Shown here: positions 42,904-52,708 of the stretch, one piece after another
Layout of the letters: every line of letters starts with the position of its first letter
Position numbering within the stretch: position 1 is the stretch's first letter
NCBI GenBank assembly: GCA_025930755.1
Contig: JAICOJ010000002.1
Coordinates: 38,873 to 102,872 of the forward strand
Origin: Gemmatimonadaceae bacterium
GTDB lineage: Bacteria; Gemmatimonadota; Gemmatimonadetes; Gemmatimonadales; Gemmatimonadaceae
Reading direction: 5' to 3'
DNA length: 64,000 nt
Made by a program: the position numbers and the translations under genes
Notes under the pieces: generated by a model
Databases searched by the model: none
What the model was told of the DNA's origin: nothing
The model's input: the letters and a program-made list of their open reading frames with translations, nothing else

Positions 42904-43242
42904 TCACGCTTCCGTTTCGCTTGCCTCGGTCTCGGATTCGAAATCTTCGACGCCCGCAACCATGGCGCGCAGCTCTTTCGACGGCTTGAAGACGGGGACA
43001 GGCCGCGCCGAGACCTCGACGGGTGAGCCCGTGCGAGGGTTGCGCGCCATTCTGGTCTTGCGGTGGCGGATCTTGAACGTGCCGAAGCCGCGGACCTCGA
43101 TATTCCGCTGCTCCTTGAGCGCGTCCTTGATCGCGTCGAGAAACGCGTCGACCACGCGCGCGCAGTCCTTCTTCGAGATCATGGGACCCGCCGTGCGCGA
43201 AATCTGCGCGGTAACGCGCTCGACCAGATCGGCCTTCGTCAT
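42904..43242 (-). CDS. HU/IHF-family DNA-binding protein
   Basis: Nucleoid-associated protein that bends DNA. The 112-residue product has MTKADLVERVTAQISRTAGP, then VRGFGTFKIRHRKTRMARNP with the RNP tip whose Pro intercalates, and FKPSKELRAMV at the end of the DNA arm. After the core there is an acidic tail (EDFESETEASETEA) that ordinary 90-residue HU lacks; acidic tails can weaken or tune DNA binding. It has its own promoter and terminator, so it is a single-gene unit. Confidence 0.93.
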   Translation of the reverse strand: MTKADLVERVTAQISRTAGPMISKKDCARVVDAFLDAIKDALKEQRNIEVRGFGTFKIRHRKTRMARNPRTGSPVEVSARPVPVFKPSKELRAMVAGVEDFESETEASETEA

Positions 43243-43290
43243 TCGATAGCCTCGTCGTGAGACAGCCGATCGTCCTTGATCGGTGCGTCG

Positions 43291-43319
43291 AACATAGGAC
43301 GTTACCTATTGTGTGTCAA
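43291..43319 (-). promoter_or_regulatory. sigma70 promoter of the HU gene
   Basis: Consensus TTGACA (43319-43314), 17-bp spacer, TATGTT (43296-43291) on the minus strand. It predicts a leader of about 42 nt, with GAGG 7-8 nt before the ATG. This is the best promoter match in the window and fits a highly expressed nucleoid protein. Confidence 0.8.
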
Positions 43320-43338
43320 GCGTTTGGCTCGCTTCGCA

Positions 43339-44457
43339 CTACCGCGCGCGGACAGCGTCGAGGAACTCACCGAACAGGGGGCGAGCGTCGTGCGGTCCCG
43401 GGGCCGCCTCCGGATGGTATTGAACGGCAAAGATCGGCAGCTCGCGATGGCGCATTCCCTCGATGGTCTGGTCGTTCAGGTTGATGTGCGTCACCTCGAG
43501 GGCCGGAGCCCCCGGAATGCCTGTTTCGTCCCCTTCCACGGCGAACCCATGATTCTGCGATGTGATCAACACGTGGCCGGTGTCGATCTCGCGTACCGGG
43601 TGATTCCCGCCTCTGTGGCCGTAGGGCATTTTCGTCGTGCGGCCGCCGAAGGTGAGGCCCAACAGCTGATGTCCCAGGCAGATGCCGAAAATGGGAACGT
43701 TCTTCGCCGCGATCGCTCGAATGATCGCGGGCGCGTAGGTCACGGCGGCGGGGTCGCCGGGTCCGTTCGACAGAAACACGCCGTCGGGCTCCATCGCGAG
43801 CACCGCCTCGGCGCTCGTTTCAGCGGGGACGACGGTCACCCGGCACTCGTGCTCCGCGAACAGGCGGAGGATGTTGCGCTTGATGCCGTAGTCGTACGCG
43901 ACGATGTGATGCACCGCGCCCGGGTCTCCCCACTGATACCGCTCGCGCGTGGAGACGCGTGAAGCGAGATCCAGTCCCTCCATGGAGGGACATGCGTCGA
44001 GCGCGGCGATCGCATCCGCTCCTGGTGTCTCGCCTTCGGCGATGACGCCGCGCATGACTCCGATCGACCTCAGATGCTTGGTGAGGCGTCGTGTATCAAC
44101 TTCTTCGAGAATTGGTATTTGGGCATCGTTCAACCAACTTCTCAAGTCGCCCGTTGCCCGCCAGCTCGAGTACGTCGCGGACAGCTCGCGCACGATGGTT
44201 CCGGCGACCTGCGGCCGCGCCGATTCGGGATCCTCGGTGTTGATGCCGTAGTTACCGATCATGGGCGCGGTCATCACGACGATCTGCCCGCGATACGATG
44301 GATCGGTGAACACTTCCTGGTATCCGGTCATGTTCGTGGTGAACACGACCTCCGCGACCGTCGGCTGCGCGGGATCGCGGAGCCGTCCGCGAAAAAGGGT
44401 TCCATCTTCGAGGAGAAGGAACCCTGTTCGTGAGCCGGACGGCCCCCCCGCGATCAC
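43339..44457 (-). CDS. carA: carbamoyl-phosphate synthase small subunit
   Basis: Glutamine amidotransferase subunit making ammonia for carbamoyl phosphate in arginine and pyrimidine synthesis. The 372-residue product has the N-terminal LLLEDGTLFRGRL and MTGYQEVFTDPSYRGQIVVM, then the class I amidotransferase triad: Cys in VPIFGICLGHQLLGLTFGGR and His/Glu in QYHPEAAPGPHDARPLF. GTG start overlaps the secG stop (GTGA). carB is not adjacent and must be elsewhere, since the next gene is HU. Confidence 0.95.
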   Translation of the reverse strand: MIAGGPSGSRTGFLLLEDGTLFRGRLRDPAQPTVAEVVFTTNMTGYQEVFTDPSYRGQIVVMTAPMIGNYGINTEDPESARPQVAGTIVRELSATYSSWRATGDLRSWLNDAQIPILEEVDTRRLTKHLRSIGVMRGVIAEGETPGADAIAALDACPSMEGLDLASRVSTRERYQWGDPGAVHHIVAYDYGIKRNILRLFAEHECRVTVVPAETSAEAVLAMEPDGVFLSNGPGDPAAVTYAPAIIRAIAAKNVPIFGICLGHQLLGLTFGGRTTKMPYGHRGGNHPVREIDTGHVLITSQNHGFAVEGDETGIPGAPALEVTHINLNDQTIEGMRHRELPIFAVQYHPEAAPGPHDARPLFGEFLDAVRAR

Positions 44458-44843
44458 GGCTGCGGTGTCGATGGAGTGGCGCCAGGTTCCGGCTGCGTCG
44501 CTGGTGCATTCTCGAGCGGAATCGGCGCCTCGTTGGCACCCGGCGCCGCCGTGGCGGGAGCCGTCGGAGCGCTGACCGGCTGATCGAGGACGGAGCGCGC
44601 CGTGACCGCTCGCGACGACATCAGCGAGAGCACGAAGCCAAGCAGGAGAAACGCGCCACCGAGATACCAGCTCGACTTGGTGAGCACGTTGCCCATCTGT
44701 CGCGTGCCGAAGAACGAATCAGGAGACGTTCCGACGCCGCCGAATGTAGCCGCGAGGCCACCGCCCTTCCCCGACTGCATGAGGATGACGATGATCAGGA
44801 AGATACTTGCGAGAACCAGCAGGACGACGAGGAAGGTATACAT
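44454..44843 (-). CDS. secG: preprotein translocase subunit SecG
   Basis: Accessory subunit of the SecYEG channel. Start set at MYTFLVVLLVLASIFLIIVI, the first membrane helix; the frame upstream is in the spacer. LMQSGKGGGLAATFGGVGTS is the family loop, followed by a second helix (LGGAFLLLGFVLSLMSSRAV). The 129 residues include a Pro/Ala-rich tail (APTAPATAAPGANEAPIPLE) not needed for the core fold. It stands 69 nt after tpiA. Confidence 0.92.
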   Translation of the reverse strand: MYTFLVVLLVLASIFLIIVILMQSGKGGGLAATFGGVGTSPDSFFGTRQMGNVLTKSSWYLGGAFLLLGFVLSLMSSRAVTARSVLDQPVSAPTAPATAAPGANEAPIPLENAPATQPEPGATPSTPQP

Positions 44844-44869
44844 CGGCAGATGGGAAGGGTGTTGCGCTA

Positions 44870-44906
44870 AGCTTCGTAAGCTACGCGAGTTACGAAACTC
44901 GGTCAA
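44870..44906 (-). promoter_or_regulatory. candidate secG-carA promoter with inverted repeats
   Basis: Minus strand: TTGACC (44906-44901), 17 bp, TAGCTT (44883-44878). The spacer is largely the inverted repeat GAGTT-TCGT-AACTC (44900-44887). A second one, AGCTT-ACG-AAGCT, covers the -10 box and the presumed start. Such placement suits a repressor site, but both repeats are short. Confidence 0.4.
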
Positions 44907-44912
44907 GGCCGA

Positions 44913-45662
44913 TCAGGAACGCGCGATCGTCGCCCACCCTTCGGGGTCGAGGCTCGCCCCGCCCACGAGGAGCCCGTCCACATCCTGGGCGGCCAGGAGC
45001 GCCTGCGCGTTCCCGGTATTCACGCTGCCGCCGTAGAGGATCGGGATCTCGCTCGCGCGGTCGGCGGCAAGCTGTTTGAGCGCACCTCGAATCAGCGCAT
45101 GGACGGCGCTTGCATCGCGGGGCTCGGCAGTCTGTCCGGTGCCGATCGCCCACACCGGCTCGTAGGCGACGAGCATCTGCGCCATGTGTGCCGGATCGAG
45201 ATCGGCGACTCCGGCGTGCAGCTGCCGCAAGACGACCTTCTCCGTCTCGCCGGCGCGGCGCTCTTCGAGGCGCTCACCGACGCAGAGCATGGGCCGCAAT
45301 CCGGCCCGCGCGGCCGCGGCGCATTTCCGCCGCGTTTGATCGTCGGTCTCACCGAACACGTGGCGCCGCTCGGAGTGTCCGATGAGCGCCACACGCGCAC
45401 CGGCATCGCGCGCGATCGAGGCGGACGTCTCCCCGGTGAAGGCGCCCTTGTCCTCCCAGTAGATATTCTGGATTCCCAGAAGAATGTCGGGTCGTTCCTT
45501 CGTCGCCGCGACCATGTCCGGCAGCGTTACGGCAGGCGGGAACATGATCACGGACCGATCGCTGCGCCGCGAATAGCGCGCGAGAAACGTGCGCATGAAT
45601 GCTCGTGCATCGCTCGGCCCATGGTTCATCTTCCAGTTGGCGGCGAGCACCGGCTTGCGCAT
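44913..45662 (-). CDS. tpiA: triosephosphate isomerase
   Basis: Interconverts dihydroxyacetone phosphate and glyceraldehyde 3-phosphate. The 249-residue TIM barrel has LAANWKMNHG (active Lys), IGHSERRHVFGETD (His), VAYEPVWAIGTGQTAEPRDA (Glu) and ILYGGSVNTGNAQALL near the C-terminus. ATG follows the pgk TAG with no gap. Third of three glycolytic genes. Confidence 0.97.
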   Translation of the reverse strand: MRKPVLAANWKMNHGPSDARAFMRTFLARYSRRSDRSVIMFPPAVTLPDMVAATKERPDILLGIQNIYWEDKGAFTGETSASIARDAGARVALIGHSERRHVFGETDDQTRRKCAAAARAGLRPMLCVGERLEERRAGETEKVVLRQLHAGVADLDPAHMAQMLVAYEPVWAIGTGQTAEPRDASAVHALIRGALKQLAADRASEIPILYGGSVNTGNAQALLAAQDVDGLLVGGASLDPEGWATIARS

Positions 45663-46876
45663 CTATCCCCTCGCGTCGTCGAGCACCGCTACACCCGGCA
45701 GCGTCTTGCCCTCGAGAAACTCCAGCGACGCGCCGCCGCCCGTCGAGACGTGGCTCATGCGATTCTCGAGGCCCAGGTCCGTGACGGCGGCGGCCGAATC
45801 GCCGCCACCGACGATCGTGGTGGCGCCACGATCGGTGGCCGAGGCGATGGCTTCGGCCAGCCGGCGCGTTCCCGCATCGAACGGCTTCGTTTCGAACACG
45901 CCCATCGGACCGTTCCAGATCACCGTGCGCGCCCGAGCGACCTCCTCGGCGAACGTCTGCACCGAGCGCGGCCCGATGTCGAGCATCGCCTGATCGGCGG
46001 GAATGGCGGTCCGCGACACCGTGCGGGCCTGCGACCCCTGCTCGATCGACGGTGCAACCACGGCGTCGTCAGGCAGCACGAGCTTGTCGCCGCCGCGGTC
46101 GAGGAGCTCCTTCGCCATCGAGACCCGGTCCGCTTCCACCAGCGACTTGCCGGTCTGCAATCCCATGGCGCGGAAAAAGGTGCACGCCATCGCGCCCCCG
46201 ATCAGCAGCCGATCGACCTTCGGCAGCAGCTGCTCGATGACGTCGATCTTGCCGGAGATTTTTGCGCCACCCAACACCGCGACGAACGGCCGCTCGGGAT
46301 CGGCGAGCGCGCGACCGAGGTAGCGCAGCTCCTTCTCCATCAGGAAGCCGGCGACCGCCGGCTTGAGGTGCTGCGCGACCCCTTCTGTCGACGCATGCGC
46401 ACGGTGAGCGGCGCCGAAGGCGTCGTTGACGTAAAAATCGCCGAGCCGCGCGAGCGCACGCGCCAGACGCTCATCGTTCGTCTCTTCCCCGCCGAGGAAG
46501 CGCGTATTTTCGAGGAGAACGATCTCCCCCTCGGGAAGCGCATGCGTGGCCTTCAGGGCTTCGTCCGTATCGGTGGTCTCGACGAAACGCACGCCGTGTT
46601 TCGTGAGCGTCGCGAGATGCCGCGACACCGGCTCGAGCGAGTACTTCTGGTCGGGCTTCCCCTTTGGCCGACCGAGATGCGAGAGCACGATCACGCGCGC
46701 GCCTCGCTCGGCGAGATACTCGAGGGTCGGCAGCGCGGCGCGAATACGCGTATCATCCGAGACGTGCCCGTGCTCGTCGAGCGGCACGTTGAAGTCGACG
46801 CGGACGAGCGCGCGCCGGCCGCGAATCGCGGACTCGGGGAGATCGCCGACGGTCTGCTTGTTGAGGACGGCGAGCA

Positions 46877-46877
<1 letters not shown>
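45663..46877 (-). CDS. pgk: phosphoglycerate kinase
   Basis: Makes ATP from 1,3-bisphosphoglycerate. The 404-residue product has [97 protein letters not shown] and [20 protein letters not shown]. Start is GTG at 46877, sharing one base with the gap stop (TAGTG); the frame upstream is a shadow of gap. Confidence 0.96.
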
Positions 46878-47887
<1,010 letters not shown>

Positions 47888-47908
47888 GACGGTCGAACTC
47901 CAGTCGAA

Positions 47909-48661
47909 TTAGCGGTCGCCGCTCGCGGGCGCCCTGCCGAAGGTTACGAAGCTCACGATGCGCGCGCCGCCATCGAGCAGCGCCGAGGCGCACTCCACCA
48001 GCGTCGCGCCGGTCGTCACCACGTCGTCGACGAGCATCACATGTGCGCCGCGAAGGCGCGCGCGTGTGCCCGCCACCGCACGAAATGCGCCGGAAACGTT
48101 GCGGCGTCTCGCCTCAGGTGTCAACCGCGTTTGCGTTTCTGTCGCACGCGCTCGCACGAGAACGTCTCCCCACACAGGAGTGTGCCAGTGGGGCGAGAGC
48201 GCGTGAGCCAGACGCGCACTCTGATTGAACCCGCGTTCGCGCTCACGTGCTCCTGCTAATGGAACGGCTACGAGCGCAGTCCGTTCCCGCACGACATCCT
48301 CCGGCCACTGCAAGCGCGCCATCCTCGTCGCCATCGGTGCGGCGAGCGCGTGCCATCCTCCGTACTTGAGCTCATGCACCAGCGCCGACCCGCTGCCACG
48401 ATCCACCCAGCACAGCGAGCGGGCGCAGCGCACGAACGCGGGAAGCAAGTCACACCACGTGCATCGACGCGGGCCGGTCGGGTGGCCGCACCGGTCGCAC
48501 CGGGGTGCGGGAAGGGGTACCACCCGATTCCAGCACCGTGCGCAGGCGAGGCCGCGATCCGACCGGTCATTGAGCCGCCCGCAAACGACGCATGCGCAAG
48601 GAAGAAATAGATCCATTGCGGCCTGCGCCCACCCGCGCCACGCGCCGATGGCTGCAGTCAT
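47909..48661 (-). CDS. ComF-family phosphoribosyltransferase-like protein
   Basis: A 250-residue relative of ComFC/GntX, involved in DNA uptake or nucleobase use in some bacteria. N-terminal zinc finger: CACVVCGRLNDRSDRGLACARC, later CDRCGHPTGPRRCTWC. The phosphoribosyltransferase part has VHELKYGGWHALA, RERGFNQSARLAHALS and the PRPP loop HVMLVDDVVTTGATLVECAS. ATG overlaps the aroE stop by 4 nt. Single comF-type genes occur widely in bacteria not known to be competent, so a role in uptake is not implied. Confidence 0.88.
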   Translation of the reverse strand: MTAAIGAWRGWAQAAMDLFLPCACVVCGRLNDRSDRGLACARCWNRVVPLPAPRCDRCGHPTGPRRCTWCDLLPAFVRCARSLCWVDRGSGSALVHELKYGGWHALAAPMATRMARLQWPEDVVRERTALVAVPLAGARERERGFNQSARLAHALSPHWHTPVWGDVLVRARATETQTRLTPEARRRNVSGAFRAVAGTRARLRGAHVMLVDDVVTTGATLVECASALLDGGARIVSFVTFGRAPASGDR

Positions 48662-49482
48662 TCGCGCGCGGCCGCCCGCAACGCCTGGCGCATGACGTCG
48701 CGCGGTGCGGCGATGCCGAACCACCACTCGAAGGCAAGCGCGCCCTGCTCGAGTAACATGCACAACCCATCGACCGCGGCGTGCTTTCGTTCACGGGCGG
48801 CTCTCACCCACGCCGTCTCGCGCGGCCGATAGACCAGATCGAGTACGGCGGCCTCGGGGCGGAGACTCTCGATCCGGACGGGCAGCGGATCGTCGGCGCG
48901 GAGGCCAAGCGACGTGGCGTTCACGACCACCGTGGCGTCACGGACGGCCTCGTCGGCCGTTGCGGCGACCAGCTCGACGATGGGAAAGCGTGCTCGAAGC
49001 GCCTCCGCGCGCGGCTTCGTGCGATTGAACAGCGCCACCGTTGCTCCGCTCCAGCGCTCGAGCGCCGTCATCACTGCCGCGGCGGATCCCCCGGCCCCAA
49101 GCACCGCGACACGAGCGGCGGGACGCAACGCACCGACCTCCCGGGCAAGGGCGTCGAATCCCCCGACGTCCGTGTTCGTCCCTTCGAGCACATCATCGTC
49201 CGCCACGCGAAATGTGTTCACCGCGCTGACGCGCTCCGCGACGGCGTCGACGCGGCCGCAGTGGCGTGCCATCGCTTCCTTGTGCGGAATGGTGACGTTC
49301 CCCGCGGCGCGCGCCGCGACGAGCCGGTGCACCGTGGCCTCGAGCGCGTCCGGGCGGACGTCGATTGCCTCGTAGGTGATCGGCAGGCCCGCGTACCGGA
49401 GCGCAGCGTTCTGTAACGCGGGGGACAACGAATGCGCGACCGGGTGTCCGACGAGGACGAGACGACCCGGTGCGCGCCTCAC
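48658..49482 (-). CDS. aroE: shikimate dehydrogenase
   Basis: NADPH-dependent reduction of 3-dehydroshikimate on the way to chorismate, which also feeds MqnA. The 274-residue product has VGHPVAHSLSPALQNAALRY, GNVTIPHKEAMARHCGRVDA with the catalytic Lys, NTDVGGFDAL, VAVLGAGGSAAAVMTALERW and ALAFEWWFG near the end. GTG start overlaps the phosphatase stop (GTGA). Confidence 0.94.
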   Translation of the reverse strand: MRRAPGRLVLVGHPVAHSLSPALQNAALRYAGLPITYEAIDVRPDALEATVHRLVAARAAGNVTIPHKEAMARHCGRVDAVAERVSAVNTFRVADDDVLEGTNTDVGGFDALAREVGALRPAARVAVLGAGGSAAAVMTALERWSGATVALFNRTKPRAEALRARFPIVELVAATADEAVRDATVVVNATSLGLRADDPLPVRIESLRPEAAVLDLVYRPRETAWVRAARERKHAAVDGLCMLLEQGALAFEWWFGIAAPRDVMRQALRAAARE

Positions 49483-49949
49483 GATCGTCCCGGCGTGCGC
49501 TCCGTCGCGATGCGCTCGATGGCGTGCTGCACTTCGCGATCGAGCTCATCGAACGCGGACCGGTAGTCGTCGAGATCGCCACCGAACGGATCGGTGATGG
49601 AGCGGTCGCTGCGGCCTCGCGAGGCGTACGCCGAGAGCAGGTGCGTTTTGCCGGTGCCGCCCAGCGCCTCGATGCGCTCCACGTGATGCGGCCCCATCGC
49701 GAGAATCAGGTCGCTCCCGCTGACGAGCTCGCGCGTGAGCAGGCGCGCACGATGGCCCGACAGGTCGACGGATCGTTCCATCGCGACGAGCAGCGCGCCA
49801 TCGGACGCCGGGGCACCATCCCATGCGGCGGTGCCGGCGCTCCCCACCGAGAGCTCGGACAGGCTGCGCTCCGCCGCCAATCGGCGCGCGAGCGCCTCCG
49901 CGATCGGGCTGCGGCAGGTGTTGCCGGTGCAGACGAAAAGCACGCGCAT
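49479..49949 (-). CDS. low-molecular-weight protein-tyrosine phosphatase family
   Basis: A 156-residue phosphatase starting MRVLFVCTGNTCRSPIAEAL; CTGNTCRS is the CX5R active loop at the N-terminus. The general-acid Asp lies in ITDPFGGDLDDYRSAFDELD. Relatives remove phosphate from tyrosine kinases that control capsule synthesis, or from protein arginine (YwlE). The neighbour tsaC fits the common ywlC-ywlE arrangement of Bacillus, which favours an arginine-phosphatase-like relative, but this is only context. Two ATGs upstream are possible starts but overlap tsaC. Confidence 0.85.
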   Translation of the reverse strand: MRVLFVCTGNTCRSPIAEALARRLAAERSLSELSVGSAGTAAWDGAPASDGALLVAMERSVDLSGHRARLLTRELVSGSDLILAMGPHHVERIEALGGTGKTHLLSAYASRGRSDRSITDPFGGDLDDYRSAFDELDREVQHAIERIATERTPGRS

Positions 49950-49953
49950 CGGC

Positions 49954-50622
49954 TCAGGCATCTCCAATCAGGTCGGGCACGCTCTCGCGCAACGTTGCGG
50001 CGGCGATGGCGCCCGGGCGGATCACCCGGGGGCGCGTGCCGGTGCAATCTACCACGGTGGATGGCGGGGAGGAGGAGAGGCGCCCGCCGTCGAGGACGCG
50101 AAGCGTTCCACGCGCCATGGCATCGCCCCATTGTGCGACGATTTCCGATGCCGCCACCGCGGCGGGGGAGCCGGGCCGGTTGGCGCTCGTCGACGTGACG
50201 GGCCGCCCGTATCGCTGGATGAGGTGCGCCATGCCCTGGTGCGAGGTCCACCGCACAGCGACACCTCCCTCCGGACCGCGCAGCCGGTCGGGCACTCGCC
50301 GTTCCCCGCCGGGCAGGACCAGCGTGAGCGGCCCGGGCCAGTGGCGCGCCGCGAGCCGCGCCGCATCACCGGTGAAACGAAGATCGAGCCGCGTCACCAT
50401 GTCGCTCGACGAGATGAGGATGAGAAAGGGCTTTCCCGCCGGGCGGCCTTTGAGCTTCACGAGAACGTCGACCGCATCATGATCCACGGCCCCCCCAAAC
50501 CCGTAGACGGTCTCGGTCGGGTATCCGAGCACACCGCGGTTCTCGAGATGGACGATCGTGTCCGAGACGGCCGCCTCGATCTCGGCCGGCGACCAGAACG
50601 GGATCGCACGCGGGCCGGTCAC
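49954..50622 (-). CDS. tsaC: L-threonylcarbamoyladenylate synthase
   Basis: Sua5/YwlC/TsaC enzyme making threonylcarbamoyl-AMP for the t6A modification of ANN-decoding tRNAs. The 222-residue product has GVLGYPTETVYGFGGAVDHD, KLKGRPAGKPFLILISS, GVAVRWTSHQGMAHLI and VTSTSANRPGSPAAV, matching the active groove. It lacks the C-terminal Sua5 domain. GTG start overlaps the ispD stop (GTGA). Confidence 0.92.
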   Translation of the reverse strand: MTGPRAIPFWSPAEIEAAVSDTIVHLENRGVLGYPTETVYGFGGAVDHDAVDVLVKLKGRPAGKPFLILISSSDMVTRLDLRFTGDAARLAARHWPGPLTLVLPGGERRVPDRLRGPEGGVAVRWTSHQGMAHLIQRYGRPVTSTSANRPGSPAAVAASEIVAQWGDAMARGTLRVLDGGRLSSSPPSTVVDCTGTRPRVIRPGAIAAATLRESVPDLIGDA

Positions 50623-51314
50623 TTCGCCACTCGAGCCATGGCTTCCACGAGGGCGAAGTCGGTTTCCTCGGTGACCTTCACGGCGCGCTCGCTCCCTTGC
50701 ACGACGACCACCTCGAACCCGCGCGCTTCGCATAACGCCGCGCAGTCGGTAGCATAGGTGCCGGTGCGCTGGGCCTGGGCGTACGCCTCCTCGATCATCG
50801 CGCGTGGAAACGCCTGCGGCGTCTGCGCACGCCAGAGGCCATCGCGCGCCACCGTTCGCACGACACGGCCCGCGGCGTCGGTCTCCTTCAGCGTGTCGGT
50901 GACCGGCAACGCCGCTACCGCCCCCCGTCCGGCTCGGGCCTCGGCGATCACGCGGTCGACGACGTCCATCCCCACCATCGGCCGCGCGGCGTCGTGAACG
51001 ATGACGATACGCACGTCGTCAGGCAGGTCCTCGAGACCGCGCAGCACCGACTCGCCGCGTTCGCGCCCGCCAACCGACACCAGCAACCGTTCGACGTCGC
51101 ACTGAAAGATCCAGGGTGGCGGGTCGCCCGCATAACGCCGAGGGAGCACGCAGACCACCATCGCGACGTCGCTGCGCTCGTGGAAGAGCTGGAGTGAATG
51201 CAACAGCATTGGCTTTCCCGCGATCCATCGAAACTGCTTCAGCTCGTTGCCGCCCAGCCGCGAGGACGCCCCCGCCGCGACGAGGACCACCCCGACGTCC
51301 GGAGTCGTGGTCAT
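50619..51314 (-). CDS. ispD: 2-C-methyl-D-erythritol 4-phosphate cytidylyltransferase
   Basis: MEP-pathway enzyme that adds CMP to methylerythritol phosphate. The 231-residue product shows VGVVLVAAGASSRLGGNELK (CTP loop), RIVIVHDAARPMVGMDVVDR, ALPVTDTLKETDAAGRVVRT and WRAQTPQAFPRAMIEEAY. It overlaps radA and tsaC by 4 nt each. ispF is the other MEP gene in the window. Confidence 0.94.
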   Translation of the reverse strand: MTTTPDVGVVLVAAGASSRLGGNELKQFRWIAGKPMLLHSLQLFHERSDVAMVVCVLPRRYAGDPPPWIFQCDVERLLVSVGGRERGESVLRGLEDLPDDVRIVIVHDAARPMVGMDVVDRVIAEARAGRGAVAALPVTDTLKETDAAGRVVRTVARDGLWRAQTPQAFPRAMIEEAYAQAQRTGTYATDCAALCEARGFEVVVVQGSERAVKVTEETDFALVEAMARVAK

Positions 51315-52708
51315 CGCTCGAAGAGATGCCGGAAGACGTCGCTGATCGTCCGCACGCCGATCGCGTTCACGTCGCGAAGCCGCTTCGGCACGCCGCGCTC
51401 GGCGAGATACACCGTCGTCAGGCCCATTTTGGCGCCTTCCGCCAAACGCCGCTCGGACTGCGACACCGGGCGAATCTCTCCTCCCAGGCCGACCTCGCCG
51501 AGGAAGAGCGCGTGCGCGGGGAGAGCCCGATCGTACACGCTCGAGGCGAGTGCGGCCGCCACGGCGAGATCGCCCGCCGGCTCGTGCAGCCGCACACCCC
51601 CAACGACGTTGACGAAGACGTCCAGCTGTGCGAATGGCAGCCCTGCCCGCTTGTCGAGAACCGCGAGCAACAACGCGAGGCGGCGGCTATCGAATCCGGT
51701 CGAGACGCGCTGCGGCGTTCCGAATCCCGCCTTCGCGGCGAGCGCCTGAATCTCGACCAGCAGCGGCCGAGTCCCCTCCATGAGTGCGGTCACGGCGCTG
51801 CCCGAGGCGACGTGGTCCCGATCGCCAAGAAAGAGCTCCGAGGGGTTCTCGATCGGAATGAGGCCAGCTTCCGTCATGCGGAAGACGCCGATCTCGTCGA
51901 CGCCGCCGAAGCGATTCTTCGTTGCGCGGAGCACGCGATGATCGAGCGACCCCTCTCCCTCGAAGTAGAGGACGGTATCGACGATGTGCTCGAGCGTTTT
52001 CGGGCCAGCGATGCCGCCGCCCTTGGTGACGTGGCCGACGACGAACACCGCGGTGCCGCTCTCCTTCGCGAAGCGCATGAGCCGTGCAGCGCACTCGCGC
52101 ACCTGGCCCACGTTCCCTGGCGCGCCTTCGAGATCGGCGGTGAAAATCGTCTGGATGGAGTCCACGATCATCACCGCGGGCTCCATCCCCGCGGCAGTCG
52201 CGAGCACGGTCTCGAGCAGCGTCTCGGTGAGCAGCTCGACGTCGGCGGCAGCAGGCGACAGGCGATCGGCGCGGAGCTTCACCTGGAGCGGCGATTCCTC
52301 GCCCGACACGTAGAGCACGCGCTGCCCGCTCGCCTGCAGCGCGCCGGCGACCTGAAGCAGCAGGGTGGACTTGCCGATGCCCGGCTCCCCGCCGATGAGA
52401 ATCATCGAGCCGGGGACGATGCCGCCGCCGAGCACGAAATCGAACTCGTTGATGGCGGTGCGGAGGCGGCGCTCCTCGGAGCCGCGCACGTCGCGAAGCG
52501 TGGCCGTCGCCACGACGCTGCCGCCGACGCCTAACGCGGCCGCCCCGCCCTGGCGCCGCGCCGCCCCGGCGTTGCCCGCGGGAAGACGGGCGGCCGTTTC
52601 CTCGACGAGCGTGTTCCATTCGCCGCACACGTCGCACCGTCCGGCCCATTTGGGGTGCTCGGCGCCGCATTCGGTGCACCGGTAGACCGTTTTGACCTTC
52701 GCACTCAC
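51311..52708 (-). CDS. radA: DNA repair protein RadA
   Basis: RecA-like branch-migration helicase used in recombinational repair. The 465-residue product has a zinc finger (CTECGAEHPKWAGRCDVCGE), Walker A GGEPGIGKSTLLLQVAGAL, the RadA-specific KNRFG motif in LRATKNRFGGVDEIGVFRMT, and a Lon-like C-terminal domain (DVFVNVVGGVRLHEPAGDLA). The start is GTG, overlapping the dnaB stop (GTGA). Confidence 0.96.
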   Translation of the reverse strand: MSAKVKTVYRCTECGAEHPKWAGRCDVCGEWNTLVEETAARLPAGNAGAARRQGGAAALGVGGSVVATATLRDVRGSEERRLRTAINEFDFVLGGGIVPGSMILIGGEPGIGKSTLLLQVAGALQASGQRVLYVSGEESPLQVKLRADRLSPAAADVELLTETLLETVLATAAGMEPAVMIVDSIQTIFTADLEGAPGNVGQVRECAARLMRFAKESGTAVFVVGHVTKGGGIAGPKTLEHIVDTVLYFEGEGSLDHRVLRATKNRFGGVDEIGVFRMTEAGLIPIENPSELFLGDRDHVASGSAVTALMEGTRPLLVEIQALAAKAGFGTPQRVSTGFDSRRLALLLAVLDKRAGLPFAQLDVFVNVVGGVRLHEPAGDLAVAAALASSVYDRALPAHALFLGEVGLGGEIRPVSQSERRLAEGAKMGLTTVYLAERGVPKRLRDVNAIGVRTISDVFRHLFER

